A stretch of DNA of 64,000 nucleotides from Ectobius pallidus (GCA_964059195.1 CAXKWD010000011.1:29309066-29373065), one strand, 5' to 3'; shown: positions 34,564 to 46,395, counted from the first letter of the stretch. The notes: a model not told the origin generated them from the sequence alone. Program-made: numbers and translations.

Positions 34564-34932
34564 GATCGAGCTCAACATATTGAACATGTAGGCCTATTTT
34601 AATAACTTTTATTGTTAACTTAAATGTTCTTCAAATTGTGCATTAATGTTCCCTAAAGTCTTTAAATACGATTTTTGTGTAAGAATTATTTTTTTATACT
34701 GTTTCAAGATAGTGGCAGTTTTAACTGGTGAAGAGCAGATCTTAATTGTTTCTTTTACGAGAGGTCTAGTGTTCACAGAACTACTAAAGTCTGACCGTTC
34801 TAAGAAGGAAACGTTAAGTAACAAAAACCAGTACATCTATTCCACTCTAGCACATTACTTCTATGACTTAAGAGTGAGACAGACATACTGGTTTTTAGTT
34901 TACTTCAAGATTCTTTCTTAGCTCCCCTCGGG

Positions 34933-34935
<3 letters not shown>

Positions 34936-35005
<70 letters not shown>

Positions 35006-35096
35006 TTTAAGTAATAATAATACCTAAATAATAATAATATTTATGGTGATGATAATATAATAATAGTAATAATAATAATAATAATAAAAATACCAA
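34936..35096 (+). repeat. (AAT)n microsatellite
   Basis: A long uninterrupted ATA/AAT run (34936-35004) and further imperfect AAT units to 35096. Confidence 0.95.
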
Positions 35097-35937
35097 TAGA
35101 ATTTAACAACACCAATAAAATGTATGAAGTTACTGAGCCATTCCAGTCCCTTCCCAGACCACCCCGTGATAAGAACCAGCAGGAGCTGGAGTGTCCAAGC
35201 GATGCTGATCACGGACGGAGCTTTCTCCTGGGTCATATATCGATGAGCATTGATTTGACTATCGCTCCTGTTTCAGTAAACATTTTCCTCCGGGCCGTTC
35301 TCAATTTGAGCATTACAGAAGTGAGGGGAAGGGGTGGATTCGTAAACAAGATGGCCGGCACCCTGTCGTAACGGATGAATGCGTTCATCAAGCATCCCCC
35401 ACTTGTTTGGCCAGTCCAAAACTTTTCGGTGGGACGACTTGATATTCAGTGCCTGTTCACCCCCACACCCAAGCATCTATGAATGTGACTTGCGATGAAA
35501 TGGAATTCACAAAGAATAGAGAAACGTTAAGAATGCAAAGTTAGGTTTCTTTGTCTTTTTTTTTCTCTCGCCCCCACGCGCCCACTTTGCACCCGTGTTT
35601 GATAGAAGGGTGCTCATCACTTTCATAGTCTGCCGTGTAAATGCCACTCGCTTTGATCACAAAACGAGATTCTCGTGATTGGCAGTCGGTCGTTTTTCGT
35701 TCACAGTGAGTTCAGGTAATTACCCGTGCTGCTTTCAAAGGCGTACAGTATATTCCAATGCAAGTTAAGTATTTCAAAATACTCTGGTTTTCATTTCGAA
35801 ATAAAGCCAAGATTTTACTCCATGCAGCCATTTCAAAACGTTTCCGATGATAATCGTAACTCGATTTTATTCGTTTTTAAAGATATTCCTGGTTAAATAT
35901 TCTTACTCTGTAGCTCAGAGTGCATGGAACCACGTGT
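35097..35937. other. GC-richer unique-looking stretch, no gene recognised
   Basis: 35120-35371 gives an 83-codon plus frame (MYEVTEPFQSLP, later SMSIDLTIAPVSVNIFLRAV) with more balanced composition than its surroundings, and an antisense frame at 35273-35476. I recognise no family. It could be an exon or an unrecognised repeat. Confidence 0.4.
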
Positions 35938-36122
35938 GAATATTATATAAGAAAAATTCCTCTGACACTGGGATTCGAACCCAGGACCTACGGCTACCCG
36001 TGCCACTGCTCTACCAACTGAGCTAAACCAGAGTTCGCTTCAGAGCGCCAGATGGAACCTCTCTCCTATGACTGATTACACTTAATGATCTACTTCACTG
36101 ACAGACAAGTTATGTAATACGC
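35938..36122 (-). repeat. SINE family D, tRNA-derived
   Basis: On the minus strand GTTTAGCTCAGTTGGTAGAG is followed after about 20 bases by GTCCTGGGTTCGAATCCCAG, then TGTCAGAG. The upstream CTCTGGT can pair with that last segment as an acceptor stem, but the anticodon arm is abnormal. A non-tRNA body lies on the far side (GGTTCCATCTGGCGCTCTGA, CTGTCAGTGAAGTAGATC). A second copy is at 44760-44945. Confidence 0.85.
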
Positions 36123-38068
36123 AGTACTATCAGTTGGCTACGTAAACAGGGAACGTATTAAGTTGGCATCGGATTCAGAAAGATTTCAATCCCGGATGTA
36201 AACGTGGTAAATGTGTCTCGTATTTAACTGGAAAAAATCTGTAGGTATACTTTTTTCTAATTTCTACTAATTAAATTTGAAAAGTGAGCTATTTGTACCT
36301 TTCGTAGGCTATGTCTTGGTACTGAAATAGAAGAATATCGGTCCTTTTCTTACGACCCCATCATTTCGCGGAAGTTTTAACTTTGGAAGCATGTGTCTTC
36401 ATATCATCTGTCTTAACAATAAAAAATACGAAACCATCAAAGTTAGTTTTAAGGCATTGCAACTCAAGATAACGACGCTAGGGTGGGATAAGAGATAATT
36501 GCACGAGCCAAATGGTGGAGTCTGGAGGGAGAATCACGCATTTAGCATTTGATATAAACCAATGATAATCTGAACATCTGCCTGTGCCTGCATACCTCTT
36601 GCCTCTCTTTTGGAAAAGCGAGCACTCAAGTTTCGTACAGATTAAGATGGCCTAGCTGATGAGATCTGCCACTAATTAAGCATAATGCAAAAGTGGGTGG
36701 AGGTGTAATTATGCTTGTTTCCTTGTAGAGCGAATGCTGTTACAACTTGTGTACAACTACTGCATGCCTTGTTACAACACTTCAAACTCACTCTCACTTC
36801 CCCCCCCCCCCATTTTTCTAATTCTCTCCCAGACGCTCGCTTTAACTCCCTCGAACTTGTCTTTCCCTCAAAATTAACGTATTATTTTTCGCAGTGAAGT
36901 GTATACCTATCTATGCTTGATATCGAGAACTTTCTTAAGTCGTCTTCCTCGAAAGCGATGTTATTATATATTCAGTCATTTCACAAGAATCACAGATCAG
37001 ATATTACTCCTATTTTATTCGACCTTTAGGCCTACTCATCTTCGTGGAGGGTGACCACTTAGGCCTATTAAAAGTAAAATTCCACGAGGAAACTTTTAGT
37101 TACTAGGCATTACCTCTAAACGTAGTTTACTGAAAATTAACAAAATCATGCTTCATTTGTCCAAAATGTTCAGGCTAAAATAGAATTTCATGTAAATAGT
37201 AATAGTAATAGTAATAATAGTAATAATAGTAGTAATAGTAGTAATAATAATAATGATAATATCAATAATAACTGTAAATATCATATTAATTTTATTTGAA
37301 TATGATGCAATTTACAACACGATAGGCTTACAGCAGGAAAATTTGTGTTAGATATATCACAATAGTAAAATGTAATGTCTAAAATTTACACCGAAAAATC
37401 CACAATTGCTTACTTAGTAGAAAGATCTAGGAACTAACCATGTGTGTATAATATACAGTACTTAATGTAGCACACGTGAGTTCAGAAAACAATGACTTAA
37501 GTTTGAAATAAGTTAAGCATTCGAGTATATTCAATATGATTATTGTATCACGTGAGTGATTTTTATTGTAATCCTACAGATTACTCTGAATTACAAATTA
37601 GCGTCGCATAAACATATAGGCCTAAGTTAATACTGTCATTTTTGCTTACTAAATAAAGGCTTTCAAGATTCTTAGTCTTCGTTGAACACACTACACTAAG
37701 TGTTTTCTTTTGATGCAGTAATGTTTTGGTCATTTGCAGAATGAATCCTTATAGGAACGACACGTATATTCAATATCACATTGCGTGTGTGTGTGTGTGT
37801 GTGTGTGTAAAGAGTCTACTTGTAAGTAACGAAAATAAAATACAGTACATTGTAACACCAATTATTGAAAATTGGAGACATTAGCACGAGACAGAATCAG
37901 TGTTATACAAGACAACATAATTGGCTGCACCAGAGAAACAATCTCGAATAATCTACAATAATTTATACATGAATAAGCCTACATAACGTCGAAAAAAGAG
38001 ATAACAAATTTTAACTTCATTTTTACATTGTATTACCGTGTAGTTCTATCGATAAGATAACTAAGATG
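36123..38068. other. No gene; simple repeats
   Basis: TAGTAA/AATAAT repeats occupy about 37197-37255 and a (GT)n run 37787-37808. Otherwise AT-rich with only short frames. Confidence 0.5.
37787..37808 (+). repeat. (GT)n microsatellite
   Basis: About eleven GT units. Confidence 0.95.
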
Positions 38069-38597
38069 GATACCTGATACCAGCAACTACGCAATATTTT
38101 ATTTTATACTTAGGCCTTTCGACATTCTTCAGTCAACTTCAGGGCTAGTGTAGATGTATTAATAATTATTAAATCGGCATTGTCTTGTGTTCCTGTCAAT
38201 GTGATAAATGGTTTGAAAGGTTTTATTAGCACTGACATATCTACTAAGAACAGGTGGAAGAAGAAGAAGACGAAGAAGAAGAAGAAGAAGAAAGTGGAAG
38301 ATGTATCTGTGCCTGTGATTTAACTGCCGGTCTCCTTATTGCATTGGAATCGTGGTGAAGGAGGTAGTGGGTTCGAGTCCCGAATGGGGCATGGCTGTTT
38401 GTGTGTAAAAAGGAAAACAAGGAAAAAGGGGAAAACAACCTTTTATTAATTTTATCACATATACAAGAACACAAGATATTGCCGTTTTAATGTTTAGTAA
38501 TTAACACGTCTACACTATCATGCCATGAAGATGACAAAAAAATGTCGAAAGGCCTAGGCATACAATTAAAATGATTGAGTTGCTGGTATCAGGTATT
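38069..38597. mobile_element. Penelope-like palindromic element, arms 340 bp apart
   Basis: The outer ends GATACCTGATACCAGCAACT (left) and AGTTGCTGGTATCAGGTAT (right) are inverted. Inside each arm is the GAAGA-GAAA motif: on the minus strand at the left GACTGAAGAATGTCGAAAGG, on the plus strand at the right CATGAAGATGAC, then ATGTCGAAAGGCCTAGG. The interior holds a (GAA)n run and a T-arm-like GTGGGTTCGAGTCCCG (38368-38383). The layout resembles the 34149-34563 element. Confidence 0.6.
38257..38292 (+). repeat. (GAA)n microsatellite
   Basis: An AAG/GAA run with one CGA interruption. Confidence 0.9.
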
Positions 38598-38640
38598 AAT
38601 TTTATTTATTTCATTTTTACAAGAAAAATAGAATCTGGAG

Positions 38641-38830
38641 ATACACCATAATGCATTTCGCTGAGGAAATGCACTATAAGTCAGAAGGTTATGGGTTCAA
38701 TTCCAAACAGGGTCACAGGATTTTTTTATATTCGTCTAATGCGTCTCAAGGCACTATGACTGCAGCATATTCCGCCTCTAACAAATGTGCACTAGGAGCA
38801 ATTCAGTGAGTAAATGAGGCCAGTAGAACG
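38641..38830 (+). repeat. SINE family C, old diverged copy
   Basis: It keeps the order of family C: AGAAGGTTATGGGTTCAATTCC (B box), AAGGCACTATGACTGCAGC, CCTCTAACAAATG and CTAGGAGCAATTCAGTGAGT. Identity is clearly lower than between 29809 and 40819. Confidence 0.65.
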
Positions 38831-38879
38831 TAGACAATGTGTAGATTGCCTTATAATCTAATGTAAAACCGAATTCAAT

Positions 38880-39490
38880 AGTCGAGTCATGAATAAATGT
38901 CCTTACCTGTTAGAGTTAGAGAAATGTACATCACAAACGATAAGAAGTTGAATTAATTTATTTCTGAAAGTGGTTAGGTTTGCTACTAAAATGAAACAAG
39001 CCGAAATCTTCTTCAGGAAATATAATGAAAGTTATGAGAATCGATTGTTTGGAAAAACTTCGGAGAAGTCGAAAAAGTAATAAAACAAGAGATGAGAAGA
39101 AAGGCACAGAGATAAAGAAAAACAAAGAAAGAAAACAAAGGGAGCAGAGTGTAAATAATATGGATTTGGAGTTTGCAGGCGATGTTTATGAAGACGACAA
39201 GATTTAAGTGAGAACGTTTTTAATTAGACTCAAGTCTCGAGTCTTGGGGTTGTTTTTCCTTTTTTTTTTCTATTACGTGTGGCGACGGAGCGCTGAATAT
39301 ATGAAACTTCTTCACAATTTTATTCCAACACATCGCTTGTTGCCTCTCCTCCATTACTTTGTTTCTACAGCCTGACTAAAAATTAAAGGGTTCGGAACAC
39401 TCAGACGACTTTCTTTACCTCCAGCAAGCACCTCCCGATTTTCTGGATTCACATTCCAACAGAGATTTAGTGGGGGAGGGTCTATTCGGT
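38880..39490. other. No gene recognised
   Basis: A lysine-rich 60-residue frame (39025-39207) is low complexity. Confidence 0.4.
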
Positions 39491-39498
39491 ATTATAAG

Positions 39499-40117
39499 TA
39501 GACCTGGGATTAGTTTTAGGCGCCTAAAATAGGCTTTTAAAGCAAGTAAATAGGATTTTAAAAGAGAAAATAGGCACTTAAATATCCTTTAAAAATGTGT
39601 AAATAGAAAATAGACTTAAAATATTACAATATACACTTAAACTGTAACATGGTCTATTTTTTTTTTACTGCGAGAAACATGGTATACCTATTCTTAACAG
39701 AATTAACTGCAAAATTAGGTATCACGAACTATATTCACTTAAACAGATGATCTTGACCAAGTAGTCCTTCCTCTTCAATCCTCCCCCTCCCCCGTCAGTC
39801 AGCATTCCTTTAGCGACAATTGTTTGGAATAATCAAGTTTCTGTGAAAACCCCACCTCTGCTGTTCAGCTTTTCATTGAGGGGTGCCCATTATAAGATTG
39901 TAAAAATTGCAGAAGTTGAATTTTACTTTAAATATACAAAATAGGCATTTTAGGCAATAAAATAGTAAAATAGGTTTTAAAGGTCCAAATAGGCATTTTA
40001 GGGCACTATAAAACTCTATAAATGTAAGTAATTTATCATGAAACATCCACATATTAAAAAATTTTCATGTTATTTCATAAGCAGCAAAATAGGCTATGTC
40101 TTAAAATCCCAGGTCTA
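39499..40117. mobile_element. hAT MITE with TAGACCTGGGATT ends, 619 bp, 8-bp TSD
   Basis: The left end is TAGACCTGGGATTAGTTTTA and the right end AAAATCCCAGGTCTA. Identical ATTATAAG lies on both sides (39491-39498 and 40118-40125). The inside is peppered with AAATAGGC and TTTTAAA units towards both ends (subterminal repeats, probably transposase sites). No protein remnant. Confidence 0.95.
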
Positions 40118-40125
40118 ATTATAAG

Positions 40126-40818
40126 GCACACTCAAAGTTGAAATAATGTTTTAAACAAAAGTTTTAGGGCACTACAAACGGTTAGCGTAAAAATATGTGG
40201 AAAATCGTTAGAGCTGTTTTCAAGAACTAAGTAGTATCTTTGCTTAACACAACCTATCGCTTCATACCTTTATTAAAGAAAGCAATAAAATGTCAAGAAA
40301 CCACCAATAGCTCAATTACTGTTATAGAGTATTATTTCTTTAACGATCTGGTATCGCTTTGTAAAGGATAAACTCCAGTGGTAAGGTGTGAAGAGCACAG
40401 GTGTTTCTATGAACAACTTCCCCACCAAGAATGAATTTTCAGCTCATTCTTAGGAATTTAATATCATTATCAGGAAAGAATAATGAAGTGTTTCTTTCAG
40501 TTAATTATGTTTATTGCGTTAATAATGATGTTTATAACATTTTTTTTATAAATACTTTTTTAATATTAGTTTCGGGATTCATAAAAGTTTGTACTTTTTT
40601 AATACCGGTACGTCTATTTTCTCTCTTTAATAAATAAAATAAAATATTATTCCAGTACAGGCACTGCATTTAGAAAACAGTTTTATACCATTACTTTAAA
40701 TAGGCTATGAATTATGTTCACACTAATGATTGTTACTAAATCTTTCATTACGTTCTTTTCTGATAATTATTTTATATGAAATAAACCCGGAAAACATTTT
40801 ACATAATTATGAACCTAT
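40126..40818. other. No gene recognised
   Basis: AT-rich with short frames. Confidence 0.4.
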
Positions 40819-40879
40819 TGGGGTACGCCGTAGCGTAGTGGTTGAGGCGCTGCGCTACAAATCGGAAGGTCGCGGGTTC
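40819..40879 (+). repeat. SINE family C, head only
   Basis: GGGGTACGCCGTAGCGTAGT, GGTTGAGGCGCTGCGC and GGTCGCGGGTTC match the head at 29809. The copy stops inside the B box. Confidence 0.85.
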
Positions 40880-41249
40880 TTGCAATAGGCCTATGTACCA
40901 CAAAATTTCGTTAGTATTCCGTATTTCACACCGTTTTGAGCACCCCTGGAGGACAGTCTCCTCCAAGATGTTTGCGGATAAAGAATAAACACACAAACAA
41001 TATTGTAAACAAACCGAGGAACTTTCACACCGCCTCCAGCAAGCGCTTATTCTAACATAAGCACAGTGCAACTAAGTTCAGACCATATGCACCAGCATTC
41101 ATCACCATATGTTGTTTAGAAGGTAGTGTCCCTTTTTTCCTCAAGCCAACACTGGCGAAGCGTTCAGGAAAAGAAAGGTCTAAGTTTAATTTTGCAATTG
41201 ATCAATTTTTCTGTTAAAAGTATTTTATTTCGTTAACATTTTACAAATA

Positions 41250-41795
41250 CAGGGTGTTAATAAATAACACCGAAATATTTTACCTTTATATAGAGAGGAC
41301 TTAGACAAGCAACTTTTATTAGGAGATTTTTGCTCTATGACGTAAAATGTGTATGCTACAGGGCATTAAAGTCATTATAATTTGGTGCTCATAAATCAAT
41401 AATTACGCGAAATAGGGTTAAAATGTACATTAAATTGACTTCATGCCTACCTAGTGATCGATAAAAACTTGACTCTTAATCAATCGTCAACAGCTATTAT
41501 CATAATTTAGTGTTTACATAATCTGCAAAATTTACAGACTAATCACATGACTGGTCGCCACTCCATTAGTCTTTTTTTTGATTCATAACTACTTACTACA
41601 GTGTTAACAATGAGGTTCCTTTGTTTTGCATTTTTTTCTAATGTTAGAAGTCAGTGGCGGCCATGCTCTGGGAGATTTTATGCTGTAAACTGGAAAAATT
41701 GAATCCATAGAGCAAAAATCTCCTAATAAAATTTGCTTGTCTATGTCCCCTCTATACACAGGTAAAATATTTCGGTGTTATTCATTAACACCCTG
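41250..41795. mobile_element. MITE with TA duplication, 546 bp
   Basis: CAGGGTGTTAATAAATAACA at the left and TGTTATTCATTAACACCCTG at the right. The pairing continues over about 100 bases per side (CACCGAAATATTTTACC; AGGAGATTTTTGCTC). Flanks are TA (41248-41249 and 41796-41797), as for Tc1/mariner-class elements. Non-coding. Confidence 0.9.
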
Positions 41796-42043
41796 TATAT
41801 AAAATTCATTTTGAAAAAAAAAAAAATATATATATAAAATAAATAAATAAATAAAAATAAAATAAAACCCATAAACTGTAGCCTACTCTGGTCTTTCTAA
41901 TCACGATCTGAATATAATATTTGGACTGATATGTCTGGACCACTCGCACGATGAAGCAAATGCGACTGAACCCATAAAGCCTTTTTCTTTATTTCTTACT
42001 CGTAGTTTTACTTCTCGCTTTTAGGAATTACGCACCCATATAC

Positions 42044-42094
42044 AGGGCGTCTCCGTTGCCGGTGTGCCGGAGTTTTGTTCCGCAGGAGTTTATA
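42044..42094 (-). repeat. SINE family A, internal fragment
   Basis: GTCTCCGTTGCCGGTGTGCC and GGAGTTTTGTTCCGCAGGAG match the core of family A. The rest is missing. Confidence 0.7.
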
Positions 42095-43330
42095 CGAGAG
42101 TTGGAAGTTTAATAGTGGCAACACATTCATAAAATCAAGGTGAATTACAGGAAGTTCAAATCGCTTTTGTTGGATGTTGGTTGGATATCCAGCATACTTC
42201 AGAGCAAATAGGAGCCTTCCATCAATACGAATGCCTTCAAAGTAACCAGAAGAAATTGGACTGACTATCAAATGGTCTAAAATGAATTTTGGGCCTGACA
42301 GAAAGCCAATGATAAAAAAAATATTCAATACCTTAAAATTATTCTTGATTCACAATAATTCCACAACGAAAAGGAGCAAGATGGGTCAACGCCTGTCACT
42401 TGTTCTTCACTTGCTTCCGGCGGAGGTTCAATCATGTGTTACATTCAATACTGAGTACATTTTTTAAACCAATCTTGAAACAGTTCATTCTGTTATTGCA
42501 TATTATTGTGGACATTCTTCACTTCTGGTAGAGTATAAATATTCATTAGGTAAACAGTCACGTCGGATGGCGTGTTAGAATTACAATTTGTTTCATTTTT
42601 TAAGAACTTGCAAAGTTCAATTTAATAATAATGCCTTTGGCTATGCCTTTGGATTTTCTATGAAAAGGAAATTCCTAGAAGACATTAGTACGGAAAAAAA
42701 CGTTATTTGGTCACTATACTGCCACATTTTGAATGACCATAATATCCATTTCAACAACTACTGCAAACAATCTGTCTCCGATTTTTGTCAATCTCAGGGC
42801 TTCTTACGTCATATGCTCATAATAAATTCGATAGGGCAGGAGGTGGATGTATCACGTAACACATATTTTCCGACAGGTAGCTCTTTCTGGTTCCCCTACA
42901 CTGCAGACCACTCACCTAATAGCTCAATACACGTCATGTAAGAGACCACAGGGGGTAGAGTAAGTTGCTTGCTTTTGTCAAAATAATTTGTATTCTGTCC
43001 ACACGCCCTCTAAAGCAAATTTAAAAGGAGAGATTCTCGATAGAAGTTTCCTGCCCCCTCCCTTCTCTGGACATGGCTGACACTTTGCAGAGCCCCTAAG
43101 ATGAGGGCAGAAACCCCAAATTGTAAGGAAGTACGGTCTCTTCAAATACAAGCTACCTTGCTCCCGTAAATGAAAATGCTTTCTTCGTCCAAGTACGAAC
43201 TGAATTAATTTTCCTTAAATTTAACTAACTTTCTATATCTGCAATATTTGCAAGATGTTATGCATTCCTCCTAAAATCAGTTTATCCTGGAGTAATAAAA
43301 CAGCTGATTATTTTTATTTTTCCTTTTTTA
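42095..43330. other. No recognisable gene; two longer frames
   Basis: A 117-residue plus frame (42588-42941; MFHFLRTCKVQFNNNAFGYA at the start) and a 106-residue minus frame (42008-42328) stand out in length, but neither shows a motif I know. The minus one ends in the SINE fragment. They may be chance or bits of an unknown transposon. Confidence 0.35.
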
Positions 43331-43333
43331 TCA

Positions 43334-43569
43334 GGTTGTTGGTTGATATATGGTTATTTAACGACGGGGATGTACTGCAACTTAGGCTTGTGACCGTGGT
43401 CGGTGTGCCGGAATTTTGTCCCGCAGGAGTTCTTTTACATGCCAGTAAATCTACTGACATGGGCCCGTCACATTTATGCACACATAAATGCCATCGACCT
43501 GGGCCGGGATTGAACCCACAACCTTGACCACAAAAGCCAGCGCGATACTAACTGTGCCACCCAGGCCGA
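43334..43569 (-). repeat. SINE family A, best copy
   Basis: All blocks are present: TTGTTGGTTGATATATGGTT, ATTTAACGACGGGGATGTAC, GTGACCGTGGTCGGTGTGCC, GAATTTTGTCCCGCAGGAGT, GCCAGTAAATCTACTGACAT, CATCGACCTGGGCCGGGATT and the tRNA-like terminus AACTGTGCCACCCAGGCCG. On the minus strand the tRNA-like head is 5'. Confidence 0.9.
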
Positions 43570-43731
43570 ATTTTTTCATCAGGATAATATTCTTCTCAAC
43601 AATAAATATTTTACTTTAAAATATAAATCATTGCATATTACGTATTTGTGGTTCGGATGATTCAATTTAATTTTAAAGTTTCGTAAACTTAGGCCTACAT
43701 CTTTATACTTTGGTGAAACAAGGAATAGAAT

Positions 43732-43990
43732 TTAACTTATAACAGAAACAAGTAAGAAGGTTAAAAGGAAAGCTAATAAAACAGATTTTAAACCATATTG
43801 CACTAAGTGCAAAAGAGGATGCAAGAGGAAAGAAAGGAAGATAGAAAGAAAGTGAAAAAAGGAAGAATGAAGGAAAAGGGAAGAAATTAGAGATGGAAGA
43901 AAATAATTAAATAACAAAGAAAGAAAAATGAAAATAAAAAAGGAAGGCGCAAGGAATCAAATAAAAAGAAAGAGTCAATGAAAATAAAGT
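43732..43990 (+). repeat. Purine-rich tract
   Basis: About 260 bases nearly all A and G (GGAAAGAAAGGAAGATAGAA, AAGAAAGTGAAAAAAGGAAG). It could form triplex DNA. Frames across it are meaningless. Confidence 0.8.
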
Positions 43991-44758
43991 TCAAGCAAAA
44001 TGAAATAGTTATTCACCTTTCTTATGAAACTGATTTGTAGAAGTACATCACGAACGTAATGAGTCCTACGTGCCTATATGAGGGATTTGGACTGATACCA
44101 ACATATCAATTCCTTCCTCAGAGAGCCAAGTATTTAGGCTTGCCATTCCCGACTGTTGCGTAACCGGGAGTAACACATGAGGTCCCGCCATATTATGCAA
44201 ATAATAGCGTGCTATGATTCATCATTACCATAAACAGGGGTCTACAAATATTAGTTCAGAGAGAAGCCGCTTGCCTCCCAGAGAGCTGCAGTTGCATGCA
44301 TCATATCATTGCAATAAGGGTCGCAAAATGGCCTGCCTTTATTCAAGTATCAAGACCTCCAATGAATAACACCCCTGCTTCCCTCTTTCGCTAGACTAAA
44401 GTATCAGAGACGAGGAATATTGGTAACATAATATATTCAGGTTCGACACTTCTCACATCTATCGCATATTTACCTACTCTTCTGGGCGTATATTCTTTCG
44501 GTTTCTACAAGGAAACTTTCTAAGAAGCGTCAAGTATAGACTATCTGATCTATTACATCCTTTAAATATTTCAGTTCATGTTGTAACGGTATTTGTTGCT
44601 GAAAACGCGTGTATAATCATTCAAGTAATACTATATGCACAGTACTGAAAAATATATGCACATAACTTATGCCTTAACAAAAACTTGAAGTATGCAAATA
44701 CATTTATTTGAGCACTAGAATGTACGTTTTCACGTCAAACATAACCCCAACTAGAGAA
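43991..44758. other. No gene recognised
   Basis: Mixed composition, short frames. Confidence 0.4.
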
Positions 44759-44759
44759 T

Positions 44760-44945
44760 GTTATAGGAGAAAAATTCCTTTGAGACTGGGATTGGAACCC
44801 AGGACCTTTGTCTATCCGTGTCAATGATCTACCAACTGAGTTAAGCCAGAGTTCACTTCACAGCGCCAGATGGAACCTCTCTCCTATAACTGATTGTCTT
44901 TAATGGTCTACCTCACTGACAGACAAGTTATGTCATATTCAATAC
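44760..44945 (-). repeat. SINE family D copy
   Basis: It aligns along its whole length with 35938-36122, including AGAAAAATTCCT, TGGAACCCAGGACC, CTACCAACTGAGTTAAGCCA, GCGCCAGATGGAACCTCTCT and CTCACTGACAGACAAGTTAT. More diverged in the anticodon region. Confidence 0.85.
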
Positions 44946-45013
44946 TCTGAGGCACACTAATTAGTGATTTTTGCTACCGGGCTTCCACTGTTATTGTACA
45001 GTAACATTCAGGA

Positions 45014-45016
<3 letters not shown>

Positions 45017-45109
<93 letters not shown>

Positions 45110-45112
45110 TAC
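45017..45112 (+). repeat. (AT)n(AC)n compound microsatellite
   Basis: An AT run of about 27 units is followed by ACATATATAC and about 13 AC units. Confidence 0.95.
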
Positions 45113-46190
45113 GTTGACTGCATTTACATTGCTTGTGCAGCACAGAATCAAATAGATATTTCAATTACAAATCTGTCAGGAAGAGTATATTTCGGTGGAG
45201 GAAAAGGTACACTGACTTTAACTGCTCTTTCCTTGCAGCCATACAAAATTCAAATGCCAAATGCTCGTTTTTTATTTATATATTGTTCTAGCCTAAAAAT
45301 TTAGCCAATGTTCCAACTCGTTTCCACAAATAACCGACGACGGTAGATTTTACGAAACAAATTAAGATTTTTTTTTTGCTTGAAACGTCTTTAAACTCGT
45401 AGGAATTTAGTTACTTAGGTGAAATAACCCATGGCATGTTTTACCAGCATTTACAGTTCCTGTGTCAATACGAGTTTCGGTAAGTATGCAAAGTATACGG
45501 TACAGAAAAAATACTCAAAAGGGTTTTATTTCTTCAAGTAATGATTTATGTATGATCTTGCTTCATGTTGTATCCGAATTATATGTTGAGTATATAAAGC
45601 AAATGATTTTCATCACATAAGAATTAGACCTATTCATTCGAACAGCTGGAACAGTGCCCCTTATTCCGTTCGATTAGACAAAATGCACGACAAACCTTCC
45701 GGAAAAGTTACTGACGTCATATTACGTTGAGACGTTCACTCTTAGAGCGCTTTTACACCCTGACACAAGTGACTGTCGCCTGTGATTGTAGTGAACACAC
45801 ATGGGTCACTTGTGACGGTCACTGCTAGTATTGCCAATAGTAGCTACATGATAAAAACAATGTGTGATAAGTTAGCGAAATTGTTTCGAGCGATGATCTT
45901 TTATTCTTAGGAATACTGCTTTTGAACAGCAGGAGGAGGAGAAGGAGAAGAAAAAGGAGGAGGAGGAGGAGGAGGGAAATGAAGAGAAAACGTTGATTAC
46001 ACATACATTCACAGCTACGTAATCGGCTGGAGAGAGGCTTGTTTTAAACTCTGTATGACGGCCAAAGACAAAACGACGGGAAATTCTTTCAGTGCTTCCC
46101 GAATGTCAAAGAATTCTTCTGTAGCCTATTCTGTATTATAAAATCTTCTGTATTGTATTGCATTCTGCATTGTCTTACATCGTGTCACAA
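45113..46190. other. No gene recognised; (GGA)n tract
   Basis: GGA/GAA repeats at 45931-45976. A TGACGTCA octamer occurs at 45712-45719. Otherwise nothing. Confidence 0.4.
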
Positions 46191-46194
46191 TAAT

Positions 46195-46395
46195 AGAATC
46201 AAAATTTCTAAAAGCTTTATAAAAACACTATCACTGAATCATCCTCAGCTATATCACCCTCCCATGGCTACAGTTTTGGTTTTAATTACTGATGAATCCA
46301 AACCAGCAAAAGAATGCCCTGAAGATGGCGAAAGGCCTAGGCAAATATTAAACTAAAATATTGCTGAGTTCCTAGTATCAAGTCTATTTTATTTT
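46195..46395 (+). mobile_element. Penelope-like half palindrome
   Basis: It carries CCAAACCAGCAAAAGAATGC, CCTGAAGATGGCGAAAGGCC and the end TTGCTGAGTTCCTAGTATCA. These match the right arms at 34440-34540 and 38503-38597. Here stem II of the motif is missing and GAAGATGGCGAAAGG is direct. No opposite arm was found. Confidence 0.6.

Noticed and set aside
35959..36033. tRNA gene on the minus strand
   Set aside because: D and T arms are good, but the anticodon arm does not fold canonically. The same sequence recurs at 44760 with a common body, so it is a SINE.
42588..42941. 117-codon plus frame as a gene
   Set aside because: No known motif, no visible splice or promoter context, composition as the surroundings. 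Kept only as a note.
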